From NCBI GenBank assembly GCA_019423265.1, contig JAHZBS010000005.1, forward strand, positions 1 through 36,188: a stretch of 36,188 bases of DNA. Reading direction: 5' to 3'. Each line of letters begins with the position of its first letter. Within the stretch, counting starts at the first letter, position 1. A program made the translations under genes and the position numbers. The DNA comes from Clostridiales bacterium. Its GTDB lineage: Bacteria; Bacillota_A; Clostridia; Lachnospirales; Bianqueaceae. The notes beneath the pieces are model-generated. The model ran no database searches and was not told where the DNA came from. It was given only the letters and a program-made list of their open reading frames with translations. Below are positions 15,658 through 24,097 of the stretch, in pieces.

Positions 15658-17461
15658 AAAGAGAATGACGGCTGTTCAGACAGGGCCCGGCAGCATGGGG
15701 ACAGGTGAAAAAAGTAAAAACTTAAAAAAGGCTTTCAGAGACTTTTTCCGCTATATCGGCAAATACAAAGCCGCATTGATTGTGTCGGTATTCCTCTCCA
15801 TCATCGGCGCGGTGCTGACGCTGATTGGCCCGAATAAACTCGGAGATGTAACGGATCTCATCAAAGAGGGGCTCACCGGCACGATGGATATCGCCGCTAT
15901 TGTCCGCGTCGCCGGCTTTTTGGCGGTCATATATCTGCTGGGCTTTGTAGTCAACTATGTACAGGGCTTTATGATGGCGACTGTCACACAGCGTATTACA
16001 CAGAATATGCGGCGGGACATTTCCAAAAAAATTAACCGGCTGCCCTTGAAATATTTTGATTCCCACCCAACGGGAGATACGCTGAGCCGGGTTACCAACG
16101 ATATTGATACCGTCGGCCAGACTATGAATCAATGCTTCTCTACGCTGATTTTCTCCATTGCCCTTCTGCTCGGCGCAACTCTGATGATGCTTTTGACCAA
16201 CTGGGTTATGGCGCTGTGCGGCATTGTTTCCGCCCTGCTCGGCTTTGCTGTCGTGTTGTTTATTATTTCAAAATCACAAAAGTATTTCGCCATACAGCAA
16301 AAAGAACTTGGCGGTATTAACGGCCATGTGGAAGAAAGCTATGCAGGGCTGCAGGTCATCAAGGCATATAACGGCGAAAAAAATGCCAGGAGGGAATTTC
16401 ATACCCGAAACGATCGCCTATACGATTCTGCGTGGAAGAGTCAATTCCTCTCGGGGATGATGATGCCGCTGATGAATTTCATCGGCAACTTTGCCTATGT
16501 GGTCGTATGCATTGTGGGCGCCGTGATGGCCATGCAGGGAAAAATCACGTTTGGCGTCATCGTTGCTTTTATGCTCTATATCCGCAATTTCACGTATCCC
16601 CTGCAAAATATTTCTCAGGCGCTGCAAAGCACACAGAGTATGGCGGCCGCCTGCGAGCGCGCTTTTGAGTTCCTTGATGAAGATGAAATGGAGGACGAAA
16701 GCCATAAGTCTGCTGAACTGCGAGAAGTAAAGGACGATGTGGAATTCACAAACGTAAAGTTTGGATACGAGCCCAGCAAAATTATTATCAAGGACTTTTC
16801 GAATGCGGTACACGCCGGACAAAAAATTGCGATTGTCGGGCCGACGGGCGCTGGGAAAACGACTCTTGTCAACCTGCTTATGCGGTTTTACGAAGTCAAC
16901 AGCGGCAGCATTTCCATTGACGGGATCAACATTGCTGATTTAAAGCGAGAAAATGTACACGACCTCTTCGGTATGGTTTTACAGGATACTTGGCTGTTTG
17001 AGGGCACCGTTCGAGAAAATCTTGTTTATAACAAAGAAAATGTTTCCGATGAAAAGCTTGATGAGGTATGCAGCGCAGTGGGACTGATGGATCTGATCGA
17101 TCAACTGCCAAACCGCTATGAAACGGTACTTGGGGACAATGCCAGTCTTTCCTCAGGACAAAAGCAGCTCTTCACCATTGCCCGCGTCATGCTTGCAGAC
17201 AATCCTTTGCTGATTTTGGATGAAGCAACCAGCTCTGTGGACACAAGAACGGAGTTGAAAGTACAAAAGGCAATGGACATGTTGACCGAAGGGCGCACCA
17301 GCTTTGTGATTGCCCATCGCCTGTCTACAATCAAAAATGCAGATTGCATTTTGGTGATGTGTGACGGTGATATTGTGGAAAGCGGCAACCATGATACGCT
17401 GCTTGCAAAAGGTGGGTTCTATGCGAATTTGTATAACAGTCAATTTGAACAGGCTTCATAA
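15650..17461 (+). CDS. ABC exporter subunit with canonical ATP site
   Basis: Second half-transporter, 603 residues. The true start is the ATG at 15650, within AAAGGAGG-spaced sequence and overlapping the upstream stop (ATGGCTGA); the frame is open further upstream but without a ribosome site. An N-terminal ~35 residue polar extension precedes six helices. Walker A GPTGAGKTT, Walker B LLILDEATS with catalytic Glu and VIAHRLS with switch His are all intact. The signature reads LSSGQKQL, slightly degenerate. It completes the degenerate site of the partner, while the partner's VSGGQ completes this subunit's active site. One hydrolytic site per heterodimer is thus predicted. Confidence 0.9.
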   Translation: MAEKRMTAVQTGPGSMGTGEKSKNLKKAFRDFFRYIGKYKAALIVSVFLSIIGAVLTLIGPNKLGDVTDLIKEGLTGTMDIAAIVRVAGFLAVIYLLGFVVNYVQGFMMATVTQRITQNMRRDISKKINRLPLKYFDSHPTGDTLSRVTNDIDTVGQTMNQCFSTLIFSIALLLGATLMMLLTNWVMALCGIVSALLGFAVVLFIISKSQKYFAIQQKELGGINGHVEESYAGLQVIKAYNGEKNARREFHTRNDRLYDSAWKSQFLSGMMMPLMNFIGNFAYVVVCIVGAVMAMQGKITFGVIVAFMLYIRNFTYPLQNISQALQSTQSMAAACERAFEFLDEDEMEDESHKSAELREVKDDVEFTNVKFGYEPSKIIIKDFSNAVHAGQKIAIVGPTGAGKTTLVNLLMRFYEVNSGSISIDGINIADLKRENVHDLFGMVLQDTWLFEGTVRENLVYNKENVSDEKLDEVCSAVGLMDLIDQLPNRYETVLGDNASLSSGQKQLFTIARVMLADNPLLILDEATSSVDTRTELKVQKAMDMLTEGRTSFVIAHRLSTIKNADCILVMCDGDIVESGNHDTLLAKGGFYANLYNSQFEQAS

Positions 17462-17495
17462 GATAACCAATTTATAGCCAAGGAGCTGAATAAAA

Positions 17496-18167
17496 ATGAT
17501 TGAACCGGATATCGATAAAATACCCGACATTCCACTGCCGGACAATGAAGATTTAGAAAAATTTATACTGTATTACCGTCAAATGACGGCCTTATACGAA
17601 TCTGCCGTCCGAATTGTAACAACACGCCTTGATATCATTGAAAAAGAATGCCTGTCTATCGGCAGGCATTCTCCGATTCGCGCGGTCACCACCCGTATAA
17701 AAGAGCCACAGAGCATACGGCATAAGCTAAATGCAAGAGGATTTCCGCTGACGCTCCGATCCATATTTGAAAATCTGCGCGATGTGGCGGGCGTCCGAGT
17801 GATTTGTGAGTATATCTTTGACATCTATGCCGTAAAGGATGCGCTGCTCTCAGACGGTACGATTCAGCTGGAAATGACCAAGGATTATATCAGGCATCCG
17901 AAGCCGAACGGTTACAGAAGCCTGCATCTAGTCCTGCGCGTTCCGATCCAGTTATATCATGGAATTCAGATGATTCCCTGTGAAATCCAGATCCGCACAA
18001 CAGCCATGGATTCGTGGGCTTCCTTAGAGCATAATCTGCGGTATAAAAAAGGTCTTCCCCCCAACGCAGAGAGGGACAAAAAGCTGAAGCTTTGCGCTGA
18101 TACTTTGGCCAAGACAGATGGAATGATGCAGGATATCGCAGAAGAAATGGGGATCTTTAATGTCTAA
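17496..18167 (+). CDS. Small alarmone synthetase (RelQ/YjbM-like GTP pyrophosphokinase)
   Basis: A 223-residue single-domain (p)ppGpp synthetase, lacking hydrolase and TGS/ACT domains. Motifs include the region RDVAGVRVICEY and HPKPNGYRSLHLV (GTP/ATP-binding synthetase core), then CEIQIRTTAMDSWASLEH. The length suits RelQ/RelP-type enzymes. It starts 34 bp after the exporter gene with AAGGAG, so it is probably part of the marR-regulated transcript. This could link drug or cell-envelope stress to the stringent response, but that is inference. The last 4 bp overlap the convergent tspO gene. A perfect 10-bp inverted repeat lies inside the gene at 17645-17672. Confidence 0.88.
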   Translation: MIEPDIDKIPDIPLPDNEDLEKFILYYRQMTALYESAVRIVTTRLDIIEKECLSIGRHSPIRAVTTRIKEPQSIRHKLNARGFPLTLRSIFENLRDVAGVRVICEYIFDIYAVKDALLSDGTIQLEMTKDYIRHPKPNGYRSLHLVLRVPIQLYHGIQMIPCEIQIRTTAMDSWASLEHNLRYKKGLPPNAERDKKLKLCADTLAKTDGMMQDIAEEMGIFNV

Positions 18168-18598
18168 TTCAGCAGATAAATACAAAAGTTAAGATACCCG
18201 GCAAATGTAACCCACAGCAAATATGGAAGCAACAGATACCCGGCGGGTTTGGAAATTCTGTAGAACAGAATCATGGTTGTAAAAATGAGAATCCATAGAA
18301 AAACCAGCCAGATAAAGGCGAATAAATAGGACTCAAGGTTGAAGAAAATGATAGACCAAAAAAAGTTGAATACGAGCTGTATTCCATAGACAGTCAGAGC
18401 CGCTCGGTTCGGTTGTCCCGATGTAAGAACAAGATAAGAGGCAATGCCCATCAGAATGTATAAGACCGTCCACACCACCGGAAAAAGCCATCCCGGAGGA
18501 GAAAGCGCCGGCTTATTTAACGACTGAAAGGTTTCCATACCGCCGCGTGTTAAAAGCGCAGATGCCCCGCCAACCGCAAGGGGTATGGCGATACACAA
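18164..18598 (-). CDS. tspO: TspO/MBR family protein (tryptophan-rich sensory protein)
   Basis: Five-helix membrane protein binding porphyrins or similar ligands. At least 144 residues with PLAVGG, KPALSPPGWLFPVVWTVLY (the hallmark) and NFFWSIIFF, and a C-terminal helix ending NFCIYLLN. The start is uncertain. TTG at 18598 is the first candidate, but homologues usually have a few more residues, and the frame continues upstream (VKEYI) into the end of the HsdR relic without an ATG or GTG. The arrangement suggests that the original start was lost or that translation couples to the relic's stop. Confidence 0.85.
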   Translation of the reverse strand: MCIAIPLAVGGASALLTRGGMETFQSLNKPALSPPGWLFPVVWTVLYILMGIASYLVLTSGQPNRAALTVYGIQLVFNFFWSIIFFNLESYLFAFIWLVFLWILIFTTMILFYRISKPAGYLLLPYLLWVTFAGYLNFCIYLLN

Positions 18599-18608
18599 AA
18601 TATATTCT

Positions 18609-19094
18609 TTAACATTTAGCTGCCGCTTCGCGTTCTTCCCCGTCAGCCCGGCGGCGTTTTGGTTTTAACTCAAATACAGGGATCCCATTGAGCGCCAGCA
18701 CCATATCAGCCGAATAACAACGCTGGCGGTAACATTCCACCTTATTGTGCGTCCAAAGTTCTACGGTGGCCCGGTTCGAGCCGGACTCCGGCTTGCAATA
18801 GTACACCCAAAAGTGAAGCTTGCGGTGGTAAAAACCATGCCGGAGAACAGAGAGCAGACCTTCTTCATCGCAGGCTTTGTTGAAGGAAAGGCAGAACTTC
18901 CTTTTTGCATTCGCTCGATACCCATTGGCAAAACATGCCCACGCCTCGGGCTGAGTCCGCTGAATAAAATCAATCAAAGTGTTTACATACAGACCAAGCT
19001 CCGCATCGTATGTATCTGTTCCCTTGGTATAGCCGCCAAGAGAGAGAAAGAAGGATTCCATATCCTTTTCAAAGCATTGTTCAGCGATTTGCAT
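18609..19094 (-). pseudogene. Type I restriction HsdR, N-terminal relic
   Basis: 161 residues that match only the N-terminal nuclease domain of HsdR: FNKACDEEGLLSVLRHG, VYYCKPESG, VECYRQRCYS, then MVLALNGIPVFELK, where the ELK would be the E-x-K of the PD-(D/E)XK site. The tail (RRRADGEEREAAAKC) is not HsdR, and the remaining ~800-900 residues with the helicase motor are missing. No hsdM or hsdS is near. A consensus promoter still drives it. Whether the fragment is translated into something stable is unknown. Confidence 0.65.
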
Positions 19095-19130
19095 CCGTGC
19101 TCAACTCACTTTCCGAGAAGTTATGTAAAT

Positions 19131-19159
19131 ATTATACCGCAAAAGCCATAATAAGACAA
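19131..19159 (-). promoter_or_regulatory. Promoter of the HsdR relic
   Basis: Minus strand: TTGTCT (19159-19154), 17 bp, TATAAT (19136-19131). It probably also supplies tspO. Confidence 0.65.
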
Positions 19160-19214
19160 CCGCTATCCCCGTGCAGCCGTTAGATTTGCTCTAACAGGTG
19201 GTCACGCCAGGCAG

Positions 19215-19243
19215 TTGAAAAAAATCCAACAATGTGATACTAT
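19215..19243 (+). promoter_or_regulatory. Promoter of the DUF3842 gene
   Basis: TTGAAA (19215-19220), 17 bp, TACTAT (19238-19243), about 48 bp before the ATG. Confidence 0.6.
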
Positions 19244-19290
19244 ACTTGGTGTACTTGGCTCTTACTAAACTCAAACCACCAGGAGGACCT

Positions 19291-19695
19291 ATGACCATTC
19301 TTGTTATAGACGCACAGGGCGGCGGAGTCGGGAAACAGTTGGTGACCGCCATAAAACAGACCATCCCCCATGTTCAGGTAACTGCTGTCGGCACAAACAG
19401 CGCCGCCACTTCCGCCATGCTGAAAGCCGGGGCTGACAATGCGGCGACGGGAGAAAATGCGGTCGTGGTCGCTTGCCGCAAGGCCGATGTCATCGTGGGC
19501 CCTATGGGTATTGTGATCGCAGACTCGCTGCTGGGAGAGATCACGCCTACTATGGCCACCGCTGTCGGTCAGAGCCGCGCAAAACGGATCTTGATCCCCT
19601 TCAACCACTGCGATACAATCCTTGTGGGCGTTTCTGATTTCAATATCGGAAAACTGGTCAAGAACGCCGTCACAGAAATACAGAATCTGTTCTGA
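19291..19695 (+). CDS. DUF3842 family protein
   Basis: A 134-residue cytoplasmic protein of unknown function. It begins with a Rossmann-like glycine loop (LVIDAQGGGVGKQLV), then alternates strands and helices, with NSAATSAMLKAGADNAATGENA, VGPMGIVIAD and LIPFNHCDTILVGV. These match the DUF3842 family widespread in Clostridia. The ATG at 19291 has AGGAGG 5 nt upstream; the longer open frame (from 19234) has no ribosome site. It is a single gene between a promoter and the candidate leader RNA. Confidence 0.85.
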   Translation: MTILVIDAQGGGVGKQLVTAIKQTIPHVQVTAVGTNSAATSAMLKAGADNAATGENAVVVACRKADVIVGPMGIVIADSLLGEITPTMATAVGQSRAKRILIPFNHCDTILVGVSDFNIGKLVKNAVTEIQNLF

Positions 19696-19701
19696 TCTAT
19701 C

Positions 19702-19730
19702 TTGACAAATCTGAATCTTTTATCTATAAT
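19702..19730 (+). promoter_or_regulatory. Perfect consensus promoter of the candidate leader RNA
   Basis: TTGACA (19702-19707), 17-bp spacer, TATAAT (19725-19730), starting just after the DUF3842 stop. Transcription should start near 19737. Confidence 0.8.
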
Positions 19731-19736
19731 AAAGGC

Positions 19737-19862
19737 AATCTCCATCCGCATGAAGCTGATGGAAGAACACAGACGTGTTCTCGAACCCCCACTGTTTTTT
19801 GCTATGTATGTATACTAAGAAGGTATACGGTTTCCCCGAAGAGAAGCCGCATACCTTTTTTT
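19737..19862 (+). ncRNA. Candidate structured leader RNA / small RNA, family not recognised
   Basis: About 125 nt between a perfect promoter and an intrinsic terminator. Hairpin 1: CCATC...GATGG (19742-19762). Hairpin 2: AGAACAC-AGAC-GTGTTCT (19764-19781). Then a C-rich single strand (CGAACCCCCACTG) and a T6 run. Hairpin 3 (19822-19855) is the terminator. GTATAC at 19810-19815 can pair with GTATAC at 19823-19828, which is part of the terminator's 5' arm. Such exclusive pairing is typical of riboswitches and attenuators. It does not match the fluoride, guanidine, SAM, THF, glycine or 6S consensus as far as I can judge by eye. The next gene starts 50 nt after the terminator. Confidence 0.5.
19822..19862 (+). 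terminator. Intrinsic terminator in front of two membrane-protein genes
   Basis: A 13-position stem with one mismatch: GGTATACGGTTTC against GAAGCCGCATACC, loop CCCGAAGA, followed by a run of seven T. Confidence 0.8.
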
Positions 19863-19911
19863 GATACCTCAAGTGGGGTTACAATACAATCACAGAAAGG
19901 GGATTTATCAA

Positions 19912-20316
19912 ATGTCATGTTTTCTTGTTACGGCTGCCGAAGCCGTCGTTACAACCATCGCTGCAAAAGCGCTTCAGTCCAGAGAGAAAGAGGTTGAAGC
20001 CAAACTGAACACGGAGGGCGGCCACGAGATGGCAAAAAAGATACCGCTCTCACGAAAGCTGAAATGGCTCTCCCATATGCTCTGGGGCGGTTCCGCTCTG
20101 CTGGCTTTTGAACACGTATGGCACGGGGAGGTGGTTCCCTGGTTTCCATTCCTGACAGCGGCAAGTGATCCGGCGGGTGCCGCTGCGATGGTGAACGAAA
20201 TGGCTACCACAGGCACAGCGATGGCCGTTCTCGTCACGGTGATTTGGCTGGGAATGCTCGCCGTCACCAGCGCTATGGAAAAGAAGTTCTTACAATCACA
20301 GACTTCTCTAAAGTAA
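19912..20316 (+). CDS. Conserved small membrane protein A
   Basis: 134 residues, function unknown. A hydrophobic N-terminus (CFLVTAAEAVVTTIAAKAL), a charged linker (REKEVEAKLN, then KKIPLSRKLKW), a helix LSHMLWGGSALLAFEHVWHG with His/Glu/Trp residues in or beside the membrane, and a second helix (TGTAMAVLVTVIWLGML). Similar proteins occur in gut Clostridia. The ATG at 19912 has AAAGGGG upstream. Together with the next gene it forms a two-gene unit behind the candidate leader RNA, which may control both. Conserved His/Glu near the membrane could bind a metal, but that is speculation. Confidence 0.75.
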   Translation: MSCFLVTAAEAVVTTIAAKALQSREKEVEAKLNTEGGHEMAKKIPLSRKLKWLSHMLWGGSALLAFEHVWHGEVVPWFPFLTAASDPAGAAAMVNEMATTGTAMAVLVTVIWLGMLAVTSAMEKKFLQSQTSLK

Positions 20317-20329
20317 AGAGGCCTCTCCT

Positions 20330-20647
20330 ATGACACTGCTGACAACTGTTTTTGCCGCTATTATCTGCACAATCATCTGGTACAAAAATGCACCCCAAAG
20401 TGAAATGAAGGTCGGTATCCTCTGCTGGATGTATTGGGGCGCTTCTATTATGTGGTTTGTGGATGCCATCTTTGAGTATGCGGAGCTCCAAGCGGAATAC
20501 TTTACTCCAACTCCGGCCCAGATGCTCAATGATCTCTATCTCGGCCTTTCTGTCGTGGCACTCGGACTTATAATTTGGCTTGTGATTCTGCTTATCAGAG
20601 ATCCAAAGGGTGCGGTTAGGGCCGTTCTGTTTAAGAAGTCTAAGTAA
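20330..20647 (+). CDS. Conserved small membrane protein B
   Basis: 105 residues with three predicted helices: MTLLTTVFAAIICTIIW, VGILCWMYWGASIMWFVDAIFEYAE and LGLSVVALGLIIWLVILL, and a basic tail (KGAVRAVLFKKSK). Acidic residues fall in the second helix region (VDAIFEYAE). Function unknown. It follows gene A by 13 bp with only a modest AGAGG ribosome site and is probably co-translated with it. It ends at a strong terminator. Confidence 0.75.
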   Translation: MTLLTTVFAAIICTIIWYKNAPQSEMKVGILCWMYWGASIMWFVDAIFEYAELQAEYFTPTPAQMLNDLYLGLSVVALGLIIWLVILLIRDPKGAVRAVLFKKSK

Positions 20648-20653
20648 GACCAA

Positions 20654-20686
20654 GGGGGTGTGGCCAAAAGCGACACCCCCTCTTTC
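20654..20686 (+). terminator. Terminator between convergent units
   Basis: GGGGGTGT...ACACCCCC with a short inner loop (CAAAA), then TCTTTC on the plus strand. It separates membrane gene B from the M20 peptidase gene. Confidence 0.75.
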
Positions 20687-20698
20687 ATAGCTTATACT

Positions 20699-21814
20699 TT
20701 ACAATTCCTCTGACAGCATCAGCGCAAGGGCCAGGTCCGCCGCATGTTCCAATTCCTGTTCCGTCGTATATTCGGCGCAGGAATGACAGTTGTTCATCGC
20801 CGTGGCTACCACGATACCGCCAACCCCATGGAGGGCGAGATGATTATTATCGCTGCCGCCAAACGTTTTACACAGATTCGCTTTTAGATTTAAGCGGGAA
20901 CAGGCCGACTCAAATCGTTTTACTGCGGAATGGGCCGGGTCCGTGCGGTAAGCTGTACAGTTGACGGTCCCTTGCAGAGCAACCTCCGCACCGCAGGCCT
21001 TTGCCGCCTGCTCCATAGCAGTACAAATGTTATCAAACTGCTCATGCGCCTCTTTGTCGGAAAAGCTGCGTATCTCGCCGGTCACCGTGCAGCGGTCAGG
21101 CACAATATTATCCGCTGAGCCCCCGGAAATCGTTCCTATATTGATCGTTGTATCTCCGATTCTACCGCAGGGAATCTGTGCCACAGCCACTCCGGCGGCC
21201 TTGACCGCATGAATCCCTTTCTCCGGCGCAAACCCCGCGTGGGAGGCGCGTCCGGTAAAAACAGCTTCAAACGAAAGGATCGTGGGAGCCTGATAGGCGG
21301 CTCCGCCAACCGGGCCTGTGAGGTCAAACACGTACGCTTCCCGGGACCGGAGCTTTGAAAAATCAAAATGCTGAATGCCCACGCAGTACGGTTCCTCCGC
21401 AACAGTGAGTACTATTTCAACAGGGCGGTGGGGCAGGCCGGATTCCTCCGCCGCCGTCAGCGCTTCAAGGATCGCGGCGATCCCCGCGCAGTCATCCGCA
21501 CCGAGAACGGTTTTACCATCTGAGGTTATGATGCCGCCCGCAGCAGTCCGCATCTGTTTTCCGCGGGAAGGCTCCACCGTGTCCATATGCGCGCAGAAAA
21601 GGAGGGGCGGCAGATTCAGCGCTCCGCCCACATAGGCGTATAGGTTTCCACAGTTTCCACCGATCTTCTCAGCTGCGCCATCCTCACAGGCGGCGATTCC
21701 GAGATCAGCCAGCTTTCCCTTGATGAAATCACAGATTTCCCGCTCTCCGAAGGAAGGGCTGTCGAAGGAAATAAGCTGCTCAAACAGACTCAGCAGACGG
21801 TCTCTGTTGATCAT
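20699..21814 (-). CDS. M20-family metallopeptidase (PepT-like)
   Basis: Zn-dependent aminopeptidase/tripeptidase-like enzyme of 371 residues. Motifs in order: FCAHMDTV (metal-binding His and catalytic Asp), VLGADDCAGIA (bridging Asp), TVAEEPYC (catalytic and metal-binding Glu pair), the dimerisation-domain part with GRASHAGF, then FGGSDNNHLALHG and NNCHSCAEYT with the final metal His. The ATG at 21814 has GGGGAGGTG before it and lies 11 bp after the pdxT stop, so it is the third gene of the pdxST operon. The longer upstream frame overlaps pdxT and is not used. The link to vitamin B6 is positional only. Confidence 0.85.
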   Translation of the reverse strand: MINRDRLLSLFEQLISFDSPSFGEREICDFIKGKLADLGIAACEDGAAEKIGGNCGNLYAYVGGALNLPPLLFCAHMDTVEPSRGKQMRTAAGGIITSDGKTVLGADDCAGIAAILEALTAAEESGLPHRPVEIVLTVAEEPYCVGIQHFDFSKLRSREAYVFDLTGPVGGAAYQAPTILSFEAVFTGRASHAGFAPEKGIHAVKAAGVAVAQIPCGRIGDTTINIGTISGGSADNIVPDRCTVTGEIRSFSDKEAHEQFDNICTAMEQAAKACGAEVALQGTVNCTAYRTDPAHSAVKRFESACSRLNLKANLCKTFGGSDNNHLALHGVGGIVVATAMNNCHSCAEYTTEQELEHAADLALALMLSEEL

Positions 21815-21825
21815 AGGCACCTCCC

Positions 21826-22410
21826 CTATAGCTGCTCTAGGGCACTTTTCACCATGTCGATAAAATAGCGATGCACCGTCAGATCCTCCAAAAGTTCCGG
21901 ATGAAAGGCTGTAACGAGCTGATTTTTCTGCCGCGCCGCCACAATATGCCCTTGGACCGGTGCCAGGATTTCGGCGCCGCCCCATACGGATTCAATGTAG
22001 GGAGCGCGGATAAACGTCATGGGAATGACGCCCATCCCTTTCACCTCCCCTTCGGTATAGAAACTGCCGAGCTGGCGGCCGTAGGCATTGCGCACCGCGG
22101 TGATATCCATGGTCGCCAGGTGGGATCGATCGTCGTTTTTGATTTTCTTTGCGAGCAAAAGCAGTCCCGCACAAGTGCCGAATACGGGCAATCCCTGTTC
22201 AATGCGCTGTCTCAGCGGATCAAATAAACCCAGCTCCCGCAGCAGTTTCCCCTGCACCGTGCTCTCTCCGCCCGGGATGATAAGTCCATCCATGGGAATC
22301 TCCAAATCCTTTTTCTGCCTGATTTCAAACGAGGAAACGCCGAGTTGGGAAAGCATCTGTTCGTGCTCGATAAATGCTCCCTGCAAGGCTAGGACGCCAA
22401 TCTGTATCAT
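21826..22410 (-). CDS. pdxT: Pyridoxal 5'-phosphate synthase glutaminase subunit PdxT
   Basis: Class I glutaminase that feeds ammonia to PdxS in the deoxyxylulose-independent PLP pathway. 194 residues, normal length. It starts [20 protein letters not shown], with oxyanion loop GGEST, nucleophile Cys in [11 protein letters not shown], and the His-Glu pair in AFHPELLED. Its ATG overlaps the pdxS stop by one base (TAATG), ensuring coupled synthesis of the two subunits. Confidence 0.96.
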   Translation of the reverse strand: MIQIGVLALQGAFIEHEQMLSQLGVSSFEIRQKKDLEIPMDGLIIPGGESTVQGKLLRELGLFDPLRQRIEQGLPVFGTCAGLLLLAKKIKNDDRSHLATMDITAVRNAYGRQLGSFYTEGEVKGMGVIPMTFIRAPYIESVWGGAEILAPVQGHIVAARQKNQLVTAFHPELLEDLTVHRYFIDMVKSALEQL

Positions 22411-23285
22411 TATTTTCCTCTTTCCGCCATCAGAAGCTCGATTTCCTGCTCGTTGATGCCGACCATCGCGTCGCCCAGGTCTTCCGACAATTCCGCCAGC
22501 ATTTTCGCGTCGGTAAAGTTGGTCACTGCCTTAACAATGGCGGCGGCACGTTTTTCCGGATTGCCGGACTTAAAGATGCCGGAGCCGACGAATACCCCCT
22601 CTGCCCCCAGCTGCATCATCAGCGCTGCGTCCGCAGGCGTTGCAACGCCGCCCGCGGCAAAATTGACAACCGGAAGCTTTTTATTCTCATGAACGTAGAG
22701 TACCAGCTCATAGGGGACCTGTAGCTGCTTGGCGGCATCAAACAATTCATCCTCCGCCATGGCGCCAATGCGGCGAATCTCCGACTGCATCAGCCGCATG
22801 TGGCGCACAGCCTGGACAACATCGCCGGTGCCGGGTTCGCCCTTGGTCCGGATCATAGACGCACCCTCATTGATGCGCCGCAGAGCCTCCCCTAAATCCT
22901 TTGCACCGCACACGAAGGGCACATCGAATTGGGTTTTATCGATGTGGTATCGATCGTCGGCCGGTGAGAGCACTTCACTCTCGTCGATGTAATCAATCTC
23001 GATGGCCTGCAAAATCTGGGCCTCGGCAAAGTGACCGATACGGCATTTTGCCATAACCGGAATCGTCACAGCGTTCTGGATGCCCTTAATCATCTTCGGA
23101 TCACTCATCCGGGATACGCCGCCTGCTGCGCGGATATCCGCGGGAATGCGCTCCAACGCCATTACAGCACAGGCCCCGGCTGCCTCAGCGATTTTGGCCT
23201 GTTCCGGCGTGGTGACATCCATGATTACGCCGCCTTTGAGCATCTGCGCCAAGTTTTTGTTCAGTTCAAATCGATTGTTTTTCAT
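22410..23285 (-). CDS. pdxS: Pyridoxal 5'-phosphate synthase lyase subunit PdxS
   Basis: A (beta/alpha)8 enzyme making PLP from ribose 5-phosphate, glyceraldehyde 3-phosphate and ammonia; it forms dodecamers decorated by PdxT. Motifs: [29 protein letters not shown] (the Schiff-base Lys), GEPGTGD, and [18 protein letters not shown] prefer the ATG at 23285 (MKNNRFEL, 291 residues): AAGGAG lies 9 nt upstream. An ATG at 23291 is only 3 nt from that site. The other window pathway that needs PLP is represented by CysK and the aminotransferase. Confidence 0.95.
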   Translation of the reverse strand: MKNNRFELNKNLAQMLKGGVIMDVTTPEQAKIAEAAGACAVMALERIPADIRAAGGVSRMSDPKMIKGIQNAVTIPVMAKCRIGHFAEAQILQAIEIDYIDESEVLSPADDRYHIDKTQFDVPFVCGAKDLGEALRRINEGASMIRTKGEPGTGDVVQAVRHMRLMQSEIRRIGAMAEDELFDAAKQLQVPYELVLYVHENKKLPVVNFAAGGVATPADAALMMQLGAEGVFVGSGIFKSGNPEKRAAAIVKAVTNFTDAKMLAELSEDLGDAMVGINEQEIELLMAERGK

Positions 23286-23315
23286 AGTCATGTGCTCCTT
23301 TTCATAAATGTTATA

Positions 23316-23875
23316 CTATAATGAATCTTCACAGCTCCTCATGGCAAGGATTGTCCGCTCAATCAGCTCGTCCAGCGTCCAGCCCAGCATAGCCGCGCCG
23401 CGCTCTATAACATCCCGTGAACAGCCAGCTGCAAAATTTGCACTCTTGTATTTTTTCTTCACTGATTTTAATTCCAGATCTGAAACACTTTTGGACGGCC
23501 GCATCAAGGCCACCGCGCCGATCAGACCCGTCAGTTCGTCCACGGCGTACAGTACCTTTTCCATCTCATGCTCTGGCTCAATGTCCACGGTCAGCGCGTA
23601 GCCGTGACTGGCGGTGCGTGGACGATCCGCTCGTCCACCCCGCGCTCCCGCAGAATTTCCTGTTCCTTAATACAATGTTCCTCCGGATACCGCTCAAAAT
23701 CCAAGTCATGTAAAAGGCCGACGATGCCCCAAAACTCCTCATCCGCGCCATAGCCCTGCTCCCGGGCAAAATAGCGCATGACGCCTTCCACCGTCAGCCC
23801 ATGCTTTAGGTGAAAAGGCTCACGATTGTATTCGTTCAGCAGCTCCCACGCCATTTCTCTTGTCAACGTTTCCAT
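23316..23875 (-). pseudogene. HD-domain phosphohydrolase, frameshifted
   Basis: The two halves belong together. The first reads METLTREMAWELL, LKHGLTVEGVMRYFA, GLLHDLDFERYPEEHC (HD motif) and ends DERIVHAPP. The second frame continues ASHGYALTVDIEPEHEMEKV and runs to AMRSCEDSL. One missing base after HA (near 23612-23616) breaks the frame; adding one restores the expected ...IVHATASHGYA... . The ATG at 23875 has GGAG 6 nt upstream. The family is a small predicted metal-dependent phosphohydrolase of ~185 residues common in Clostridia. A sequencing error cannot be excluded, because no other damage is visible. It lies just upstream of pdxS on the same strand. Confidence 0.75.
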
Positions 23876-24097
23876 AATATTCTCCATTCCGGAGCGTCAG
23901 CGACAGAGGCAACTTCTGCCATAAGAGCTATTTGTGGCGCTCCGGCACAAATAGCCGCGCGCCGGAAAGTTCAGATTTCCAGCCAGTTCCGCGCAGCACG
24001 GCAAACCAAACATATAAAACCTATGTAATTGATGTATATCATAAAGGAAACTCATATGCTTGTCAAGAGGTGTGTTAGAAAATTTTTCTAAAGAGGA
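23876..24097. other. Intergenic stretch between the HD gene and cysK
   Basis: No gene seen. It holds an AT-rich palindrome (TTAGAAAA-TTTTTCTAA, about 24075-24090) that could be a terminator or upstream regulator site just before the cysK promoter. Confidence 0.4.

Noticed and set aside
17645..17672. Perfect 10-bp inverted repeat AGAATGCCTG / CAGGCATTCT with 8-nt loop
   Set aside because: It lies inside the alarmone synthetase gene in well-conserved coding sequence and has no T-run after it, so it is more likely chance or a weak mRNA hairpin than a terminator.
19737..19862. Reading the candidate leader RNA as 6S RNA or a fluoride riboswitch
   Set aside because: It has three separate hairpins rather than one long bulged stem, and the CTGATGG string is not in the order or context of the fluoride consensus.
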